A stretch of DNA of 64,000 nucleotides from Gnetum montanum (lineage: Eukaryota; Streptophyta; Gnetopsida; Gnetales; Gnetaceae): positions 170,924-234,923 of the forward strand of contig MNCI01006902.1 in assembly GCA_015680685.1 (NCBI GenBank), given 5' to 3'. The first letter of the stretch is position 1; the number at the start of each line of letters is the position of its first letter. The notes beneath the pieces are model-generated. The model ran no database searches. It had not been told where the DNA came from and saw nothing but the letters and a program-made list of their open reading frames with translations. Positions 45,605-56,259 of the stretch are shown here, in pieces. Both the position numbers and the translations under genes were made by a program.

Positions 45605-47399
45605 AGCATACCTTTGGTTGCTTAAAAGGGCAAGGATCGGTTAATGAGGACTCGCGACAGAATGTAGGTGCGTTGGGAAAGGTTAGGCAGAAAAAACAGC
45701 AAAAAATCCCCTCAATTTGGACTCCAAATGGTGAAAAATGGCAAAGTGTGGTGGGGTATCTATAGGGGTTAGGTGTTGCATTGATGGGGTCATGTATACA
45801 TGGTCGTGTATACACAGTCACTTCGTCGACGGGGCCCCATCGACATAGGGGTGTTCACCTGTTGACCAGCGTTGGCCAACCCATAAAAAGCTCGAAATGA
45901 TGAATTTGAAACTCCAAATTAAGGCGGTTGAAGCGCGTGAGAGGCCTGGACATGGCTAAGGACATGAGGAAGGGAATTAAATGTAAAAAAGAGACAAAAT
46001 AGGAGAACAAGACTTAAAAAGAACTCCACGGGGAATAAATTGAGCGATGGGACCCGAAAACTAGTCAACCACGAAATCCAAAGGAAGGGAGACCTAACAA
46101 GCAGGACCAAGGAAATGCAGGTGGATCCTCCCCATGCAGGCCATAGCCTTAGTAGCCCATGCATAGCTCTCAACACCAGGGTTCGTGGGCCCCAGGGCCA
46201 AGAAATGGTGTTTTCCAGGAAAGACTCCAACCCAAGAGATTCCACCAAGGCATGGGAAGCCTAAGGATATCATGACACACTTTCACGACATAAGATAGGC
46301 AGTGAGGTGAGTGACGGAGAGAACTAGGTAAAGAGAGAGAGATGAGAGAATGGTATTCCGATTGTTGGTCACAGGAAACCCCATGTGGAGATGTGGTTAA
46401 GTGACCTGGTTGAACCGTTCCAAAGTTCAGACCTAAAACCATCCGCATTCAGTGACATTGCAGCAATAGACGAAGTCCCAGCCATCCCCTAAGGAAGCAA
46501 GAATGACCTCACAGAGAACCACCACTCCAACAAATGTGAGAAGAAGGAAGTGAAACGGGACAAAGTTAGAGGGGACCAAGGAAGTCCCATAACTAGTGCG
46601 TGGGGCCTGTGAGAGGCGATCTAAGGGGTGTGCTTTGAACCCTCATTTTTTTTTGCATTTATGAATATTTTTCAATGAGGACCCCACCATGCAAGGTCAG
46701 ACTGCCTAGAAGCTTCTATGGAGAGAGACTTGGAGTGGGAGGAAATCTGTAAGGGCACATTGGCAACCCAGGGAATAGAACAGAATAACGAATAAAGCGT
46801 TCCCCTTGAAGTCACACCCGATTCAAACCATTGGGTCATCCCTCAGTCTGGGAACTACACAAGTCACACATTGATTAAAATGTTGTTAAGGTAAGGGGTT
46901 GCATGTGCTCAACAGAAGGGAAACCATGGAGTGGGTGCATGGGTGGATGACGTGAACTCACTGTTGATTTTATGAGCAGAAAGTAGACGTAAATTCCAAA
47001 AAGAACCATGCAAGGGTAGAAACTAGACAACTAGGTAGATGAGTGTACATTACCCATCACAACGAAAATCATTCGCACCGGACATCTAAAGACAACAAGA
47101 CGATAGATTAGCAATTATGCAAAAAAATAGAACATGCACAAAGAAAGGAAAAATAAGTAAAGAAAGGAAAAAATGTACAAAGAAGTTGCAAATGTATAAA
47201 CGATGGTGAAAAACAAAAAAGTGTAAAACAAAAAATGACAAAACAACAAGGGGTGTAGTGGAATGGATTAGCAGGGATGACGGTCTCCCCCACGATTGGG
47301 TGGAAAGGAGGAGACACAAAAAATGGAGTGTGGCTGACCTAGCGATGACGAGGTGGTTGCACTGGTTGAGTGTAGTTCGTGGAAAGGTTTCAGTTATTG
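45605..47399 (-). other. 3' noncoding region of element D between integrase and ORF3
   Basis: No gene. Stem-loop 1 is at 46627-46688 (minus strand), with the inner-arm pair CCTCAT and ATGAGG. The short hairpin and GGGGAGGA motif is at 46124-46149. The region aligns with 62400-64000 of element E. The open frames on either strand here show no motif. Confidence 0.65.
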
Positions 47400-47993
47400 G
47401 CGGTTGACTAACTGTGTTCTGGTGGGGTCCGCAGGTTTGTGGATGAGCAAGGCCTCAGATGGGAAGGTTTCAGAGAAGATGTAAGGTCCCTCCCACAATG
47501 TTTGAAACTTGGTTGGTTGGGATACGTGTGAGGGGTTCCAATACAACACTTTGTCTCCACATCGAAACCTGACCTTCCAAATCCTAAGATCGTGTCGTTT
47601 TTTGTTGTAGGCCTTGTGGATCTCATTGGAGGACAGGGCCACTAATCGGTTCTCATCTAGCACACTTAAATTGATTAGTCGTTCACATTGTGCTAGCGAT
47701 AGGTCAAGGTCGAGGTCATTGGCGGTGGATAGTGTCCAGAGTTCTACTTGGATTGGAAGTGTTGGCAACTTTTCGTACACTAACTCATAAGGAGAGTACC
47801 CTACAGGAAGTTTCCAAGTGGAGCGATAGGCCCATAGGACATCGTTAAGGTTAGTGCTCCAATCCCTCCTGTATTTCCTGATGGTTCGGGTAAGGATCTT
47901 GGTGATCTCCCTATTAGTGACTTCGGGCTGACTGTTGGCTTAGGGGTGATAGGGAGTTGTGAATTTATGCGTTACCCCTAAGCGTTGCATGAG
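47400..47993 (-). pseudogene. pol: C-terminal part of integrase, element D
   Basis: Minus-strand pieces: HKFTTPYHP, then VTNREITKILT, YSPYELVYEKLPTLPIQVEL, LSVLDENRLVAL and KFQTLWEGPYIFSETF. The third catalytic Glu survives here (QPEV), unlike in A and G. The longest open piece is 47394-47780. The reading is cut at 47993 by the junction with the duplicated segment, so the catalytic Asp residues are missing. Confidence 0.83.
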
Positions 47994-50900
47994 TGGGTTG
48001 GACTATAAGGGTGTTGATTTATAATGTTTGGTTTTTACCTATGACTTTTAATGTTGATACTAAGATATTGTTTCTTTTAATGAAATAGGCAATGAGTCCA
48101 TATCATTCATTCATCCATTCAATGCTATGATATCCCTTTATTTTGGAAATGTACTATCCCTTTTTCTAAATAAACTTATTAATGAATTGGTGGCTTGGTA
48201 TTCTTTAAAATTGAGGAAAGATTCAAATGGATGGAAAAGGGTGTGACCTCAAGGGCATTCGATGCATTTGTGTTGGTTATTCTCTTGGGTACTTGGATGT
48301 TTTTCATAAAGTCTTCCACCATTCCACTATTAACTAATATTAGGAAGTTAGCTAAACCAAATAAGTCTTTGCATGGTGTGGTTCTCAAAAAAAGGAAAAA
48401 AAAAACAACTAGTGGGAATTCAAAGCACACCCCTCACACATAATAAAGAAACATGGGCTACAAGCATTGGTTATGGCATTGGAAAGATATGTTACCCATG
48501 CCTGAAGGTTTCCTCTAACTAAGGCCATTTCTTGCTTCCTCCTCTTCCGTTCTTTTCTTTTTGGAATGGTAGTTGCTTTGTAGAAGAATTCTTGCTACTT
48601 CAGGCAAATGGATTGGTCAAGTGTGTTGATGTGAGGTCACTAGATGTGGTTAGTTGAATCTGGATTTGGATAAAATTTTATTAATTCACCTTAACCACAT
48701 ACGAAATAAGGGACTTTACACAACCTTAATTTTGGGATTTCATTTCATTCCATTCTCTCCTCTCTTTTCATATTGCTTTTCACATTCCACCTCATTGCTA
48801 GTTTTATGATTAGTCTATATCTTGGTTGATGCATAGTTATTCTTTGGTAAATTCTTGCGAGTAAGTTCTTAACCATTATTTCCATATGTCATTCCTAGAG
48901 CCTACAGACTCTTTAGGTTGTGGGTTTGTGAGGGCATATAGGGCATGAGCCTACTTTGGGGAGGACCTGCTAGCATTCCTTTATGATGAAATTGTTAAGT
49001 TCTTTCCCTTAAACATTTCCTACAATCAACCATTGCCATTTCACNTATCTCACCCCTACACCTTAGGTAGTTATCAGTTACAAACCTCTAACCTAATATC
49101 TGCCATATCCACAGCCTAGCCAATGCACTTTATATCAAGGCAAGGTATCAAATACATCATATCTTATTTATCCTTGATAATTTGTGATTGTGTTGTGTTT
49201 GCAGATGGTGATTACATGAATAATGGACTGGGATAGGAGTCAGGATGGATTGGAGCTAGAGCATTTATGCAAGGAACATGCTTCATCATATGGCCATGGA
49301 TGAATAACAGTGTGCACAATTTTGACATCGGCAGCAACACACCTCATTTTCTTCTTCTTTCTCTCTCTCTAAGCTATCAAATGAAGGTCTAGATGTCATC
49401 TATGTACAATTTTCACCACAATGGTTATTAACACCAATGCTGTAATATGTTTGTCGATCCATTCACCAAGCACTTTGAGTTTGTCATTCCATGTCACAGT
49501 AGTTGTCATTTTCTTAATAATCCCATACCTTCCCAATATTTTGTCAGGAACTCAAGGAAAAATTTTCATTTGGTTGTGGAGGTATGATGAGTCATGATAT
49601 CGAGGTCACCATATTGGATTCGTGATATCAGGTCCGTGATATCGGAGCCCACCATGCGATATTGGACATATGATGTTAGAACCTATCTCATTTCCTATAA
49701 ATAAGAAGCGGGCACACTTGGGTTGGCATAGTTAGTTTCTTAGTCCATTACCCAAACTCTTGCAATTTTCTCTTTCCAAAGTTAGAATTATTTCTGAGTG
49801 TCTATAGTAGGAGTCATAAAGTAAACGGATCTTTATTCAAGCATTGTGTACTTGAGCACACCTTGTGTTCGGAAATAAAGACAAACTTTGTGATAAACCT
49901 TACAGCATTCAGAATAGCTTATTTATTACATTTAATGTTATTTATAGTTCTTTAATGATTTCATTAGTTAATTGATGATTCTTTTATTGAATTATTAACT
50001 TTCAACAAGTAAGCACACTTAATATGACCACTTCGAGCATACGTGGAACACTTTGAAACCTAGTAACAACTAGCATTTGGTAATCCCAGTAGTGTTACAC
50101 TAGTTTAGGATGTGTATGGCAAGTGAAGAATGGATGCTGATGTTAGAACTAGTTAGAGCATAGTTGATTAGTTAAATTAAACTAGTTACTTAATTATTTC
50201 ATTTCTCCATTTAAGCACTAAGAACATAAAACATCAAAAAACCATAAAAATCACATACCTTAAGTTTACTTTACCATACAATCGTGCCATACAAGTAAGC
50301 TTGGAAAGATAATGATCACCTAACCCATCCTTGTTCTATGAAGGCGCATAAGCACTTAGTCCTTGGAGTTTGACTATCGCGCATGAATCTTCATATTAGT
50401 ATGGTTGAGCATAGGGGTACCTTGTCGCTCATCACTACCTAGCCATTGCACCACCAATAGACATTCAATGGCTAGGGCATGAACGGTTACCAATGTTTCA
50501 TACATGCATGGATCCCAATTATCCACTTATTAATCCTTGTCATGGCCAAATGTTTAGCCGTAGGGGTTACCCCCCATTCTAGTCTTCAGGATTCTTAAGC
50601 GTTTTTCATCTTTTTATTTTACAACCTTTTGTTTTATACACTCTTTATTTTACATCTTTTTGTTTCATACATTATTTATTTTACATCTTTTTTTTCATGT
50701 TATTAATCTTTTCTAATTTTTATTTTACACCATCATTAGTACATTTTCTATTTCTTAAATATTTTACACTTTCTTTTATATTTTATTTTATTTTATTTGG
50801 TGTGAATTTCTAACTTTTTGTTAATAAGTTCCAGGTACATTAGTCATGTGTTACTTGATGGTGGCATGTCCTATTTTTGTTATTTGATTATTGGTGTCTG

Positions 50901-52064
50901 GTTTTTGGATTTGAATTTCGTTATGGATAATTAGGACATGGTTTCTTTTTTGTGCAATAGGCAGTGAGTCCACAACATCCACCCATCCACAAACTCCAGT
51001 GTTTTCCTTGTTTTGGAAATGCCCAGTTCCTTTTTCATTAATAAAACTTTAATAAATTTGTGACTTTGGTAGTTTCTAGAATTGGGAAGGATTCAAAGGT
51101 TTGAATAGGGTGTAGCTTCAACAAGATTTGGTATTCTTTGTGCTTTTCTATTTGCTTGGGTGGATGTGTGCTTTCATGGATTTCTTACCATTCCATGTCA
51201 AACAATAAAAGGAAGTTGAATAAGTCCTTGCATGGCATGGTTCTCATAAAAAAATGATGAGAATTAAAAGCACACCCCTTATACAGAATAAATTTATACA
51301 TCTTCACATGGTGTGGTTCTCATTAGGGAAAAAAAATAAAAAATATGAGAATTCAAAGCACACCCCTTAGACAAAATAAATAGGCTACAAGCACTGGTTA
51401 TGGGACTAGTCCCCTCTAACTAAGGCCCTTCCTCACTTCCTACTTCTTCTCTAATAAAAAATGGTGGTTGTTTTGTGGGAGAAATTTTGTGTCTTAGGGG
51501 ATGGAATGGTCATAGAATGTTGATGTGAAGTCACTAAATGTGGTTGGTTTTAGTCTAGACTAAGGATGGATCCTATCAAGTCATTTAACCAAAAAATCCA
51601 CAATGGACTTCATGTGACCTCAATTAGGAACTTCATTTTCTCATCCATCTATGCTTTCCATGTCTCACCTCATTGCTAGTTTCATCTTCTTGATTTGATG
51701 TCTTGGTTTGATATTTTAGAATTATTAATTAGTTTCTTCTGGGTCTTTGTACTTAATCTTTTGTAGCCATTAATCATACACGGAGCCCACGGACTCTTTG
51801 GTTTGAAGTTATGCAAGGGCATAAAAGGCTTGTGCCTGCTTTGGGGAGGATCCACTTACATATCTTTTGGTTGGGTTAGTTAAGTTCTTTATCCTTAAAT
51901 ACTCTTACAATCAAATCCTTTTGTTTACCCCATCAATGACATCCAATTATGCACATCTTCACAACATTTTTTAGTGAACTTTCCATTTTATTATTGTGAA
52001 TTCTTACACCCTCTTCAAATATTTTCTTGTGTCAAAATTTTTCAACTTTAATGGACCACTTATT
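47994..52064 (+). repeat. Duplicated segment, copy c2
   Basis: Second copy of 36251-40535. It contains G 3' noncoding DNA (47994-49584) with stem-loop 1 at 48375-48431 and the short hairpin at about 48950-48967; the N at 49045, where about 160 bp including the internal polypurine tract are missing relative to c1; and an intact TTTGCAG at about 49202. Its right end runs directly into B's terminal noncoding DNA and 3' LTR, so this copy is the one physically continuous with B. Confidence 0.85.
49585..50434 (+). repeat. G-family 3' LTR, copy c2 (850 bp)
   Basis: Same ends and length as 38005-38854. TATA box at 49696-49703. The U3 heads of the two copies differ at about one base in ten by eye, mostly transitions; the R-U5 parts are closer. 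Confidence 0.87.
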
Positions 52065-52454
52065 TTCTAGTATGCTACACATTACATACTAATTCATGAT
52101 TCTTTTGTGATTATAGTGGGAAGCATGGACTGGAAGTGGGACTATCTTCACCAAGGATGATGTGGAAATACCACACAATGAGGACTATTCATGATTGTTG
52201 GATCGTCTCTTTCATCTATTATTAAAAAGTGTTGGATGTCAATGTTATCCAGGGTGTTCACTTCTCTTATCATGAACATCCCATTTTGTAAAAATTATAA
52301 TTCTGTACACTTGGGCACTTAGAGTCTATATGTTCAATCTGAGTCAATCTATATGTCAATCAATAATCCCATACCTACCTAATATATTTTGTAAGGAACT
52401 TATTCCTTGTTTTTTTTTAACTTGAGGATGAGTTTTCATTCAATCATGTGGGTA
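50435..52454 (+). other. B 3' noncoding region, copy c2, with two stem-loop units
   Basis: No gene. Stem-loop 1 units at 51234-51276 and 51310-51364 (copy c1 has three). The short hairpin with GGGGAGGA is at 51826-51850. A TTATAG acceptor-like site is at about 52113. Polypurine tract TCAATCATGTGGGTA at 52440-52454. Confidence 0.7.
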
Positions 52455-53389
52455 TGATGAGTCATGATTTTCTTGGCCTTGACATTAGAGCCTTGTTATT
52501 GGAGCCTTGACATCAGAACCTTGTTATGGAAGCCTTGTTATCATTGCCTTGACATCGGAGCCTTGATGTCGAATACGCGATGTTGGGGCCAAGAAACAAC
52601 GTCAGATACCTGACATTAGGGTATATACTCTAGTCTATAAATATAGGGCTCATGCTCATGATTTTGAAATAGTTTTTTAGTTAAAGTAGCAAAGTTCTTA
52701 TAGTTTGTTTTTTCTAGAGTTAGAATATTTTCTGAATGCCCGTAGTGTGATTTTTGTAATCATACAACACATTTGTTCAAGTGTGACGTATTTGGACACA
52801 TTACATGACTAGTAATAAAGATCAAGACTGCTCCCATTATTGCAACATCTACTTAGATTATTGTTGCTCTTAATTATTAAATTATTTACTACTTTATTTA
52901 GTTAAATATTTCCATTTATTGCTATTTACTATTCTTTTTATTAAACGGAATGTGTATGCCTTAATCAAAAATGTTTAAGTGTAGATACTCGGTAATCTAG
53001 AAGTGTATCATTTGGCACAACTAGTGATGTACACTTGGCAATTCTAGAAGTAGTCTCATGAAGTCCAAGATGTTTACAGATGATTAAGTGTGGATACTCA
53101 TTATCCATAGGCTAGTTTAGATCTTATTTTCTGTTATTCATTAGTTTAATTAATTTATCTCTTTATCATCATTAGGAGTAGCATAGAATTAGATAACATC
53201 ATATGCCCCACTTTGGACTAAACAATATGTGAAAAAGCTACCACTAGTACAAGTGGAAAGATAGAGAATTGCAATCAAAGCATAGCAATCTAGATACCAC
53301 AACTAGTCCCATCCATAGAATTCGATCAAATTTTGTGTGAATGCTTGTGATTCGTATGGTTGAGCATAGGGGTACTTTGTTGTTCATCA
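52455..53389 (+). repeat. 3' LTR of element B (935 bp)
   Basis: Homologous to 25114-25986, followed by the ACTAT target duplication. TATA box at 52636-52643. The GCCTTG array at 52476-52573 keeps an exact 14-bp period over seven units. An extra stretch of about 40 bp near 52918-52960 is absent from the 5' LTR. Confidence 0.9.
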
Positions 53390-53394
53390 ACTAT

Positions 53395-55192
53395 TTTTGG
53401 AAATAAGTATTTGTTTCATTCTCTAATTTTCTCCTTAGCTGATCTACCTTGATATGGTTAACTTGCTTCTTTGTCTTTGTGATTCTATTTGACAATATAG
53501 TTGTAAGCAAGCTTTTTCTTTGTGGCCAACCTTCCAGATAGTAAGAAAAAATATATAACTTACTAGTCTACTTTCACTTTCTCTATAAGAAGCTTTGCCT
53601 TTATCTACTTATTGACCAGTTCTCATCCATTTTTGCAAACCTTATTCATTTATAAATATGGTTCTCTCTCATTAAGACTATCTTCATTGGTCTATAAAAT
53701 TTTGAATCGACTGCGAATATTGTATGTCTAGTTACAACAGAATCAAATATTGAGGATAGACAAAGCAAAGTCTCTTCAAGGGTATTCTTACAAATCATTA
53801 TTCTTATCATATGTTTGCATCTAATTCATAGTAGTCATAGCTTTGGCAACTTTCCAAATCTAACATAAATACCTTTTGAAACTCTTTTCCAACATCATCA
53901 AAACATCCATTTTAAAATATTTCATACTTCACACTGTACTTGTTACAATAGTTTTTGAAAATGTTTATTCATTAAGAGCAGGTTTTTCCAAATTAAACAC
54001 AAATCTTTACTAAGTTCTACTTTGCTTTGTGCCACTTTTTACCAACCATATCCCAAGGCTCCTATGACTAATAATGTTTCATCCAAATTTAGCAAATTCT
54101 TGAATTCTCTCCATCTAAAATTGGTATCGGAATTGTAGACACAACTGATAATCTCATGTTTTTTTAGGTGGCAAATAAAACATCTTAAAGTTGCATTGTT
54201 ACAAATTGAAAAGTATTATTTTAAGAATTAATAATCTTAATTTAGTCATATAGCAGCATTGGTATATCAAGATAACTTGAAGAATCATAATAGTGTGATA
54301 CACCTTTGTTCTGATGTTAAACAAATTAGTTGGGCATAATCTTATTTCATTAATTTGAAATTCTTCACATGCTCTCTTTCTCTATTACTCTGGATTCATG
54401 GTTTTTAAGTTGTTATAAGTCTTTTATTATATAATCTATTTTTATCTTTATTTCAAGACTTTGTTAATTATCTTACATGATTAACTATGTAATGACTGAA
54501 AATGTCAATGGTTGGAATCATTGAGGGGTTGACATATGCATAGCCCAACCCTGACCCTGTGCAAGGACCTATTGGAAGCAAAGATGAGACACCCTGAATA
54601 GTCTTGTTGATTGAATAGGGACTTTTTTGACTACAACCGGGGGTGGCATGGTTAGCCAATATGCCAACACAAATAGTGCTAAGTGTTTAAGCGGTGTTTG
54701 CAGTGCTAAGTGTAGAGCATAGTCATGGGTGGGGGCTAGCGTAGTTAAGGGTTTTGGCGTAAATGGTGTTGCAAACTCACAGAGACTCGCTCAAGCATAG
54801 TTAAAACATGAATGTGGGTTGAAAGTGCCAAAAATGTAAAGAAAATGCAAAAAATGTAGGAGAGAAACAGAACACTGCCCTGAATAGGGTTGAGTGTAGT
54901 TAACTCCAAAAGGTATTCAGAAGGTACACAGTGTATAACAGGTGTAGTGGAGAGCATAATCACACTGTTGATGGTGTTGGGCCATGAAGTCTAGCACTCG
55001 TCATGGTGTCCATGCTTGCTAGGTTGGCCACAATGATGTACCATGGGTTGTGGTGTCTTACAAGGCTACAACGAGCTATGATGTGCAACTCTACCTCTTT
55101 GTGGTGTGTCTTTGGATCTTGTTTGCCTAAAGTGCCAAAATGCCAAATGCCAAAGAATGCAAAAATGCCAACTACATTTGAGATTTTTCAAC
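53395..55192. other. Unassigned DNA between elements B and E
   Basis: 53395-54540 is AT-rich target DNA to the right of B, with nothing recognised. 54540-55192 is more GC-rich and has many short repeats of tgccaaa, gtgctaag and gtagtg type. The open frames at 54468-54659, 54745-54963 and 55003-55278 show no motif. Confidence 0.45.
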
Positions 55193-56095
55193 TGATGAAG
55201 TGCTCAATAGTCGATGCATCGACTAGGCTGCATATACGGGGCCCCGCATACACAGTTGCATCGACGTGGCCCGATTGATGCATCTGTCCATGCATCTACA
55301 TGGCCTCGTTTACGCAACATCTATTTTAGCCTATAAATAAGTGTGCTTCTGCCACACTTAGGTATCTTTTTGGTAGTTGTAGTGAAGCTCTTACATTTTG
55401 TTCTTGCAAGAGTTAGAATATTTTCCAAGTGCCCACAACAGGTGTGAGAAAGGTATCCAACTCTTTATTCGAGCACTAATGTACCTGATCCCATTAGTGT
55501 GACTGGCAATAAAGACAAGCTTTTCAAGCATTCCTTGTAGCAATTGGATTTAGACATTTAAGAATTTAATAGTTTAATATTTCTATGCTTCAAATAATTC
55601 CTTAAGTTTTTATTGTTATCACTTTAATCGTCATTGATCTTTTATATCTTGTAAAACCATAAGTATGACCATCTCAAACATAAACCCAACACTTGGCAAT
55701 CCAATGACACTTAACATCTAGTAACCCAGTAGTGGTTAGAGGAAGCTTAGGATGTACATGGAAGATGGGATTAGATGCTTATGCTAGGAACAGTCAAGAG
55801 ATAGAATAGGGTAATAATAGATTAATGCAATATTCCATTCCTTACATTTCACTTCAAGAATTAGACTCTAGAAGATAAAGAGAAAAGCCATAAAAATCAT
55901 TTGCCTCAATCTCACTTAACCATCGCATCAGAACACCATAAGTGAGGTTGGGAAGAAAAAAATCATTCTAACACAAGGTTTTTCTTGTTAGAGTTTGGTG
56001 TATGCACGTGCTTACAGTCTATGAAATTCGACCGAGTCGTGTGTGAACACCTGTGATTTGCATGGTTGGGCGTAGGGGTACCTTGTCACTCATCA
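55193..56095 (+). repeat. 5' LTR of element E (903 bp)
   Basis: TGATGA...TCATCA, then a primer-binding site. TATA box at 55332-55339. The U3 head has an 18-bp perfect palindrome (TAGTCGATGCATCGACTA, 55208-55225) and a CGGGGCCCCG dyad at about 55237-55246. Confidence 0.88.
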
Positions 56096-56096
56096 C

Positions 56097-56114
56097 TGAC
56101 ACCATTACTGGGGA
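56097..56114 (+). promoter_or_regulatory. Primer-binding site of element E, tRNA-Asp type, decayed
   Basis: TGACACCATTACTGGGGA, one base after the LTR. Five mismatches to the tRNA-Asp complement, all G-to-A or C-to-T. Confidence 0.72.
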
Positions 56115-56259
56115 CTGTTAGTCTTACATGTGCTATCTAACCTTAGCAAAATTATCATTCACTTTGTTGGAACGGACCCAGGATAGTAAAATTTACGCAC
56201 GCTAGGCGGTCTAAGTAAAATGTAGGGTACACCAATCAGTGGATTATCTAACATCCAAA

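Larger units (their letters stand above)
41369..47993 (-). mobile_element. Element D: 3' half of a Ty3/gypsy element with an extra ORF3
   Basis: On the minus strand: the end of integrase (47400-47993), a 2-kb noncoding region with both stem-loops, an internal polypurine tract, ORF3 (45378-42538), the terminal polypurine tract and the 3' LTR (41369-42286). The LTR family is that of element E. The element is cut within integrase at 47993, where copy c2 of the duplicated segment begins. Gag, protease and reverse transcriptase are absent. Confidence 0.82.
25109..53394 (+). mobile_element. Element B: Ty3/gypsy element opened by nested insertions, with ACTAT target duplication
   Basis: The LTRs 25114-25986 and 52455-53389 are of the same unique family. 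They are bounded on the outside by ACTAT at 25109-25113 and ACTAT at 53390-53394, so they are the two ends of one insertion although 26.5 kb apart. B keeps its primer-binding site, gag and 3' noncoding region; its own protease, polymerase and integrase are gone. The inside holds element G (5'-truncated), a 2.9-kb insertion within G, a duplicated 4-kb segment, a block of tandem repeat and half of element D. The 3' LTR has an extra segment of about 40 bp relative to the 5' LTR. Confidence 0.88.
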
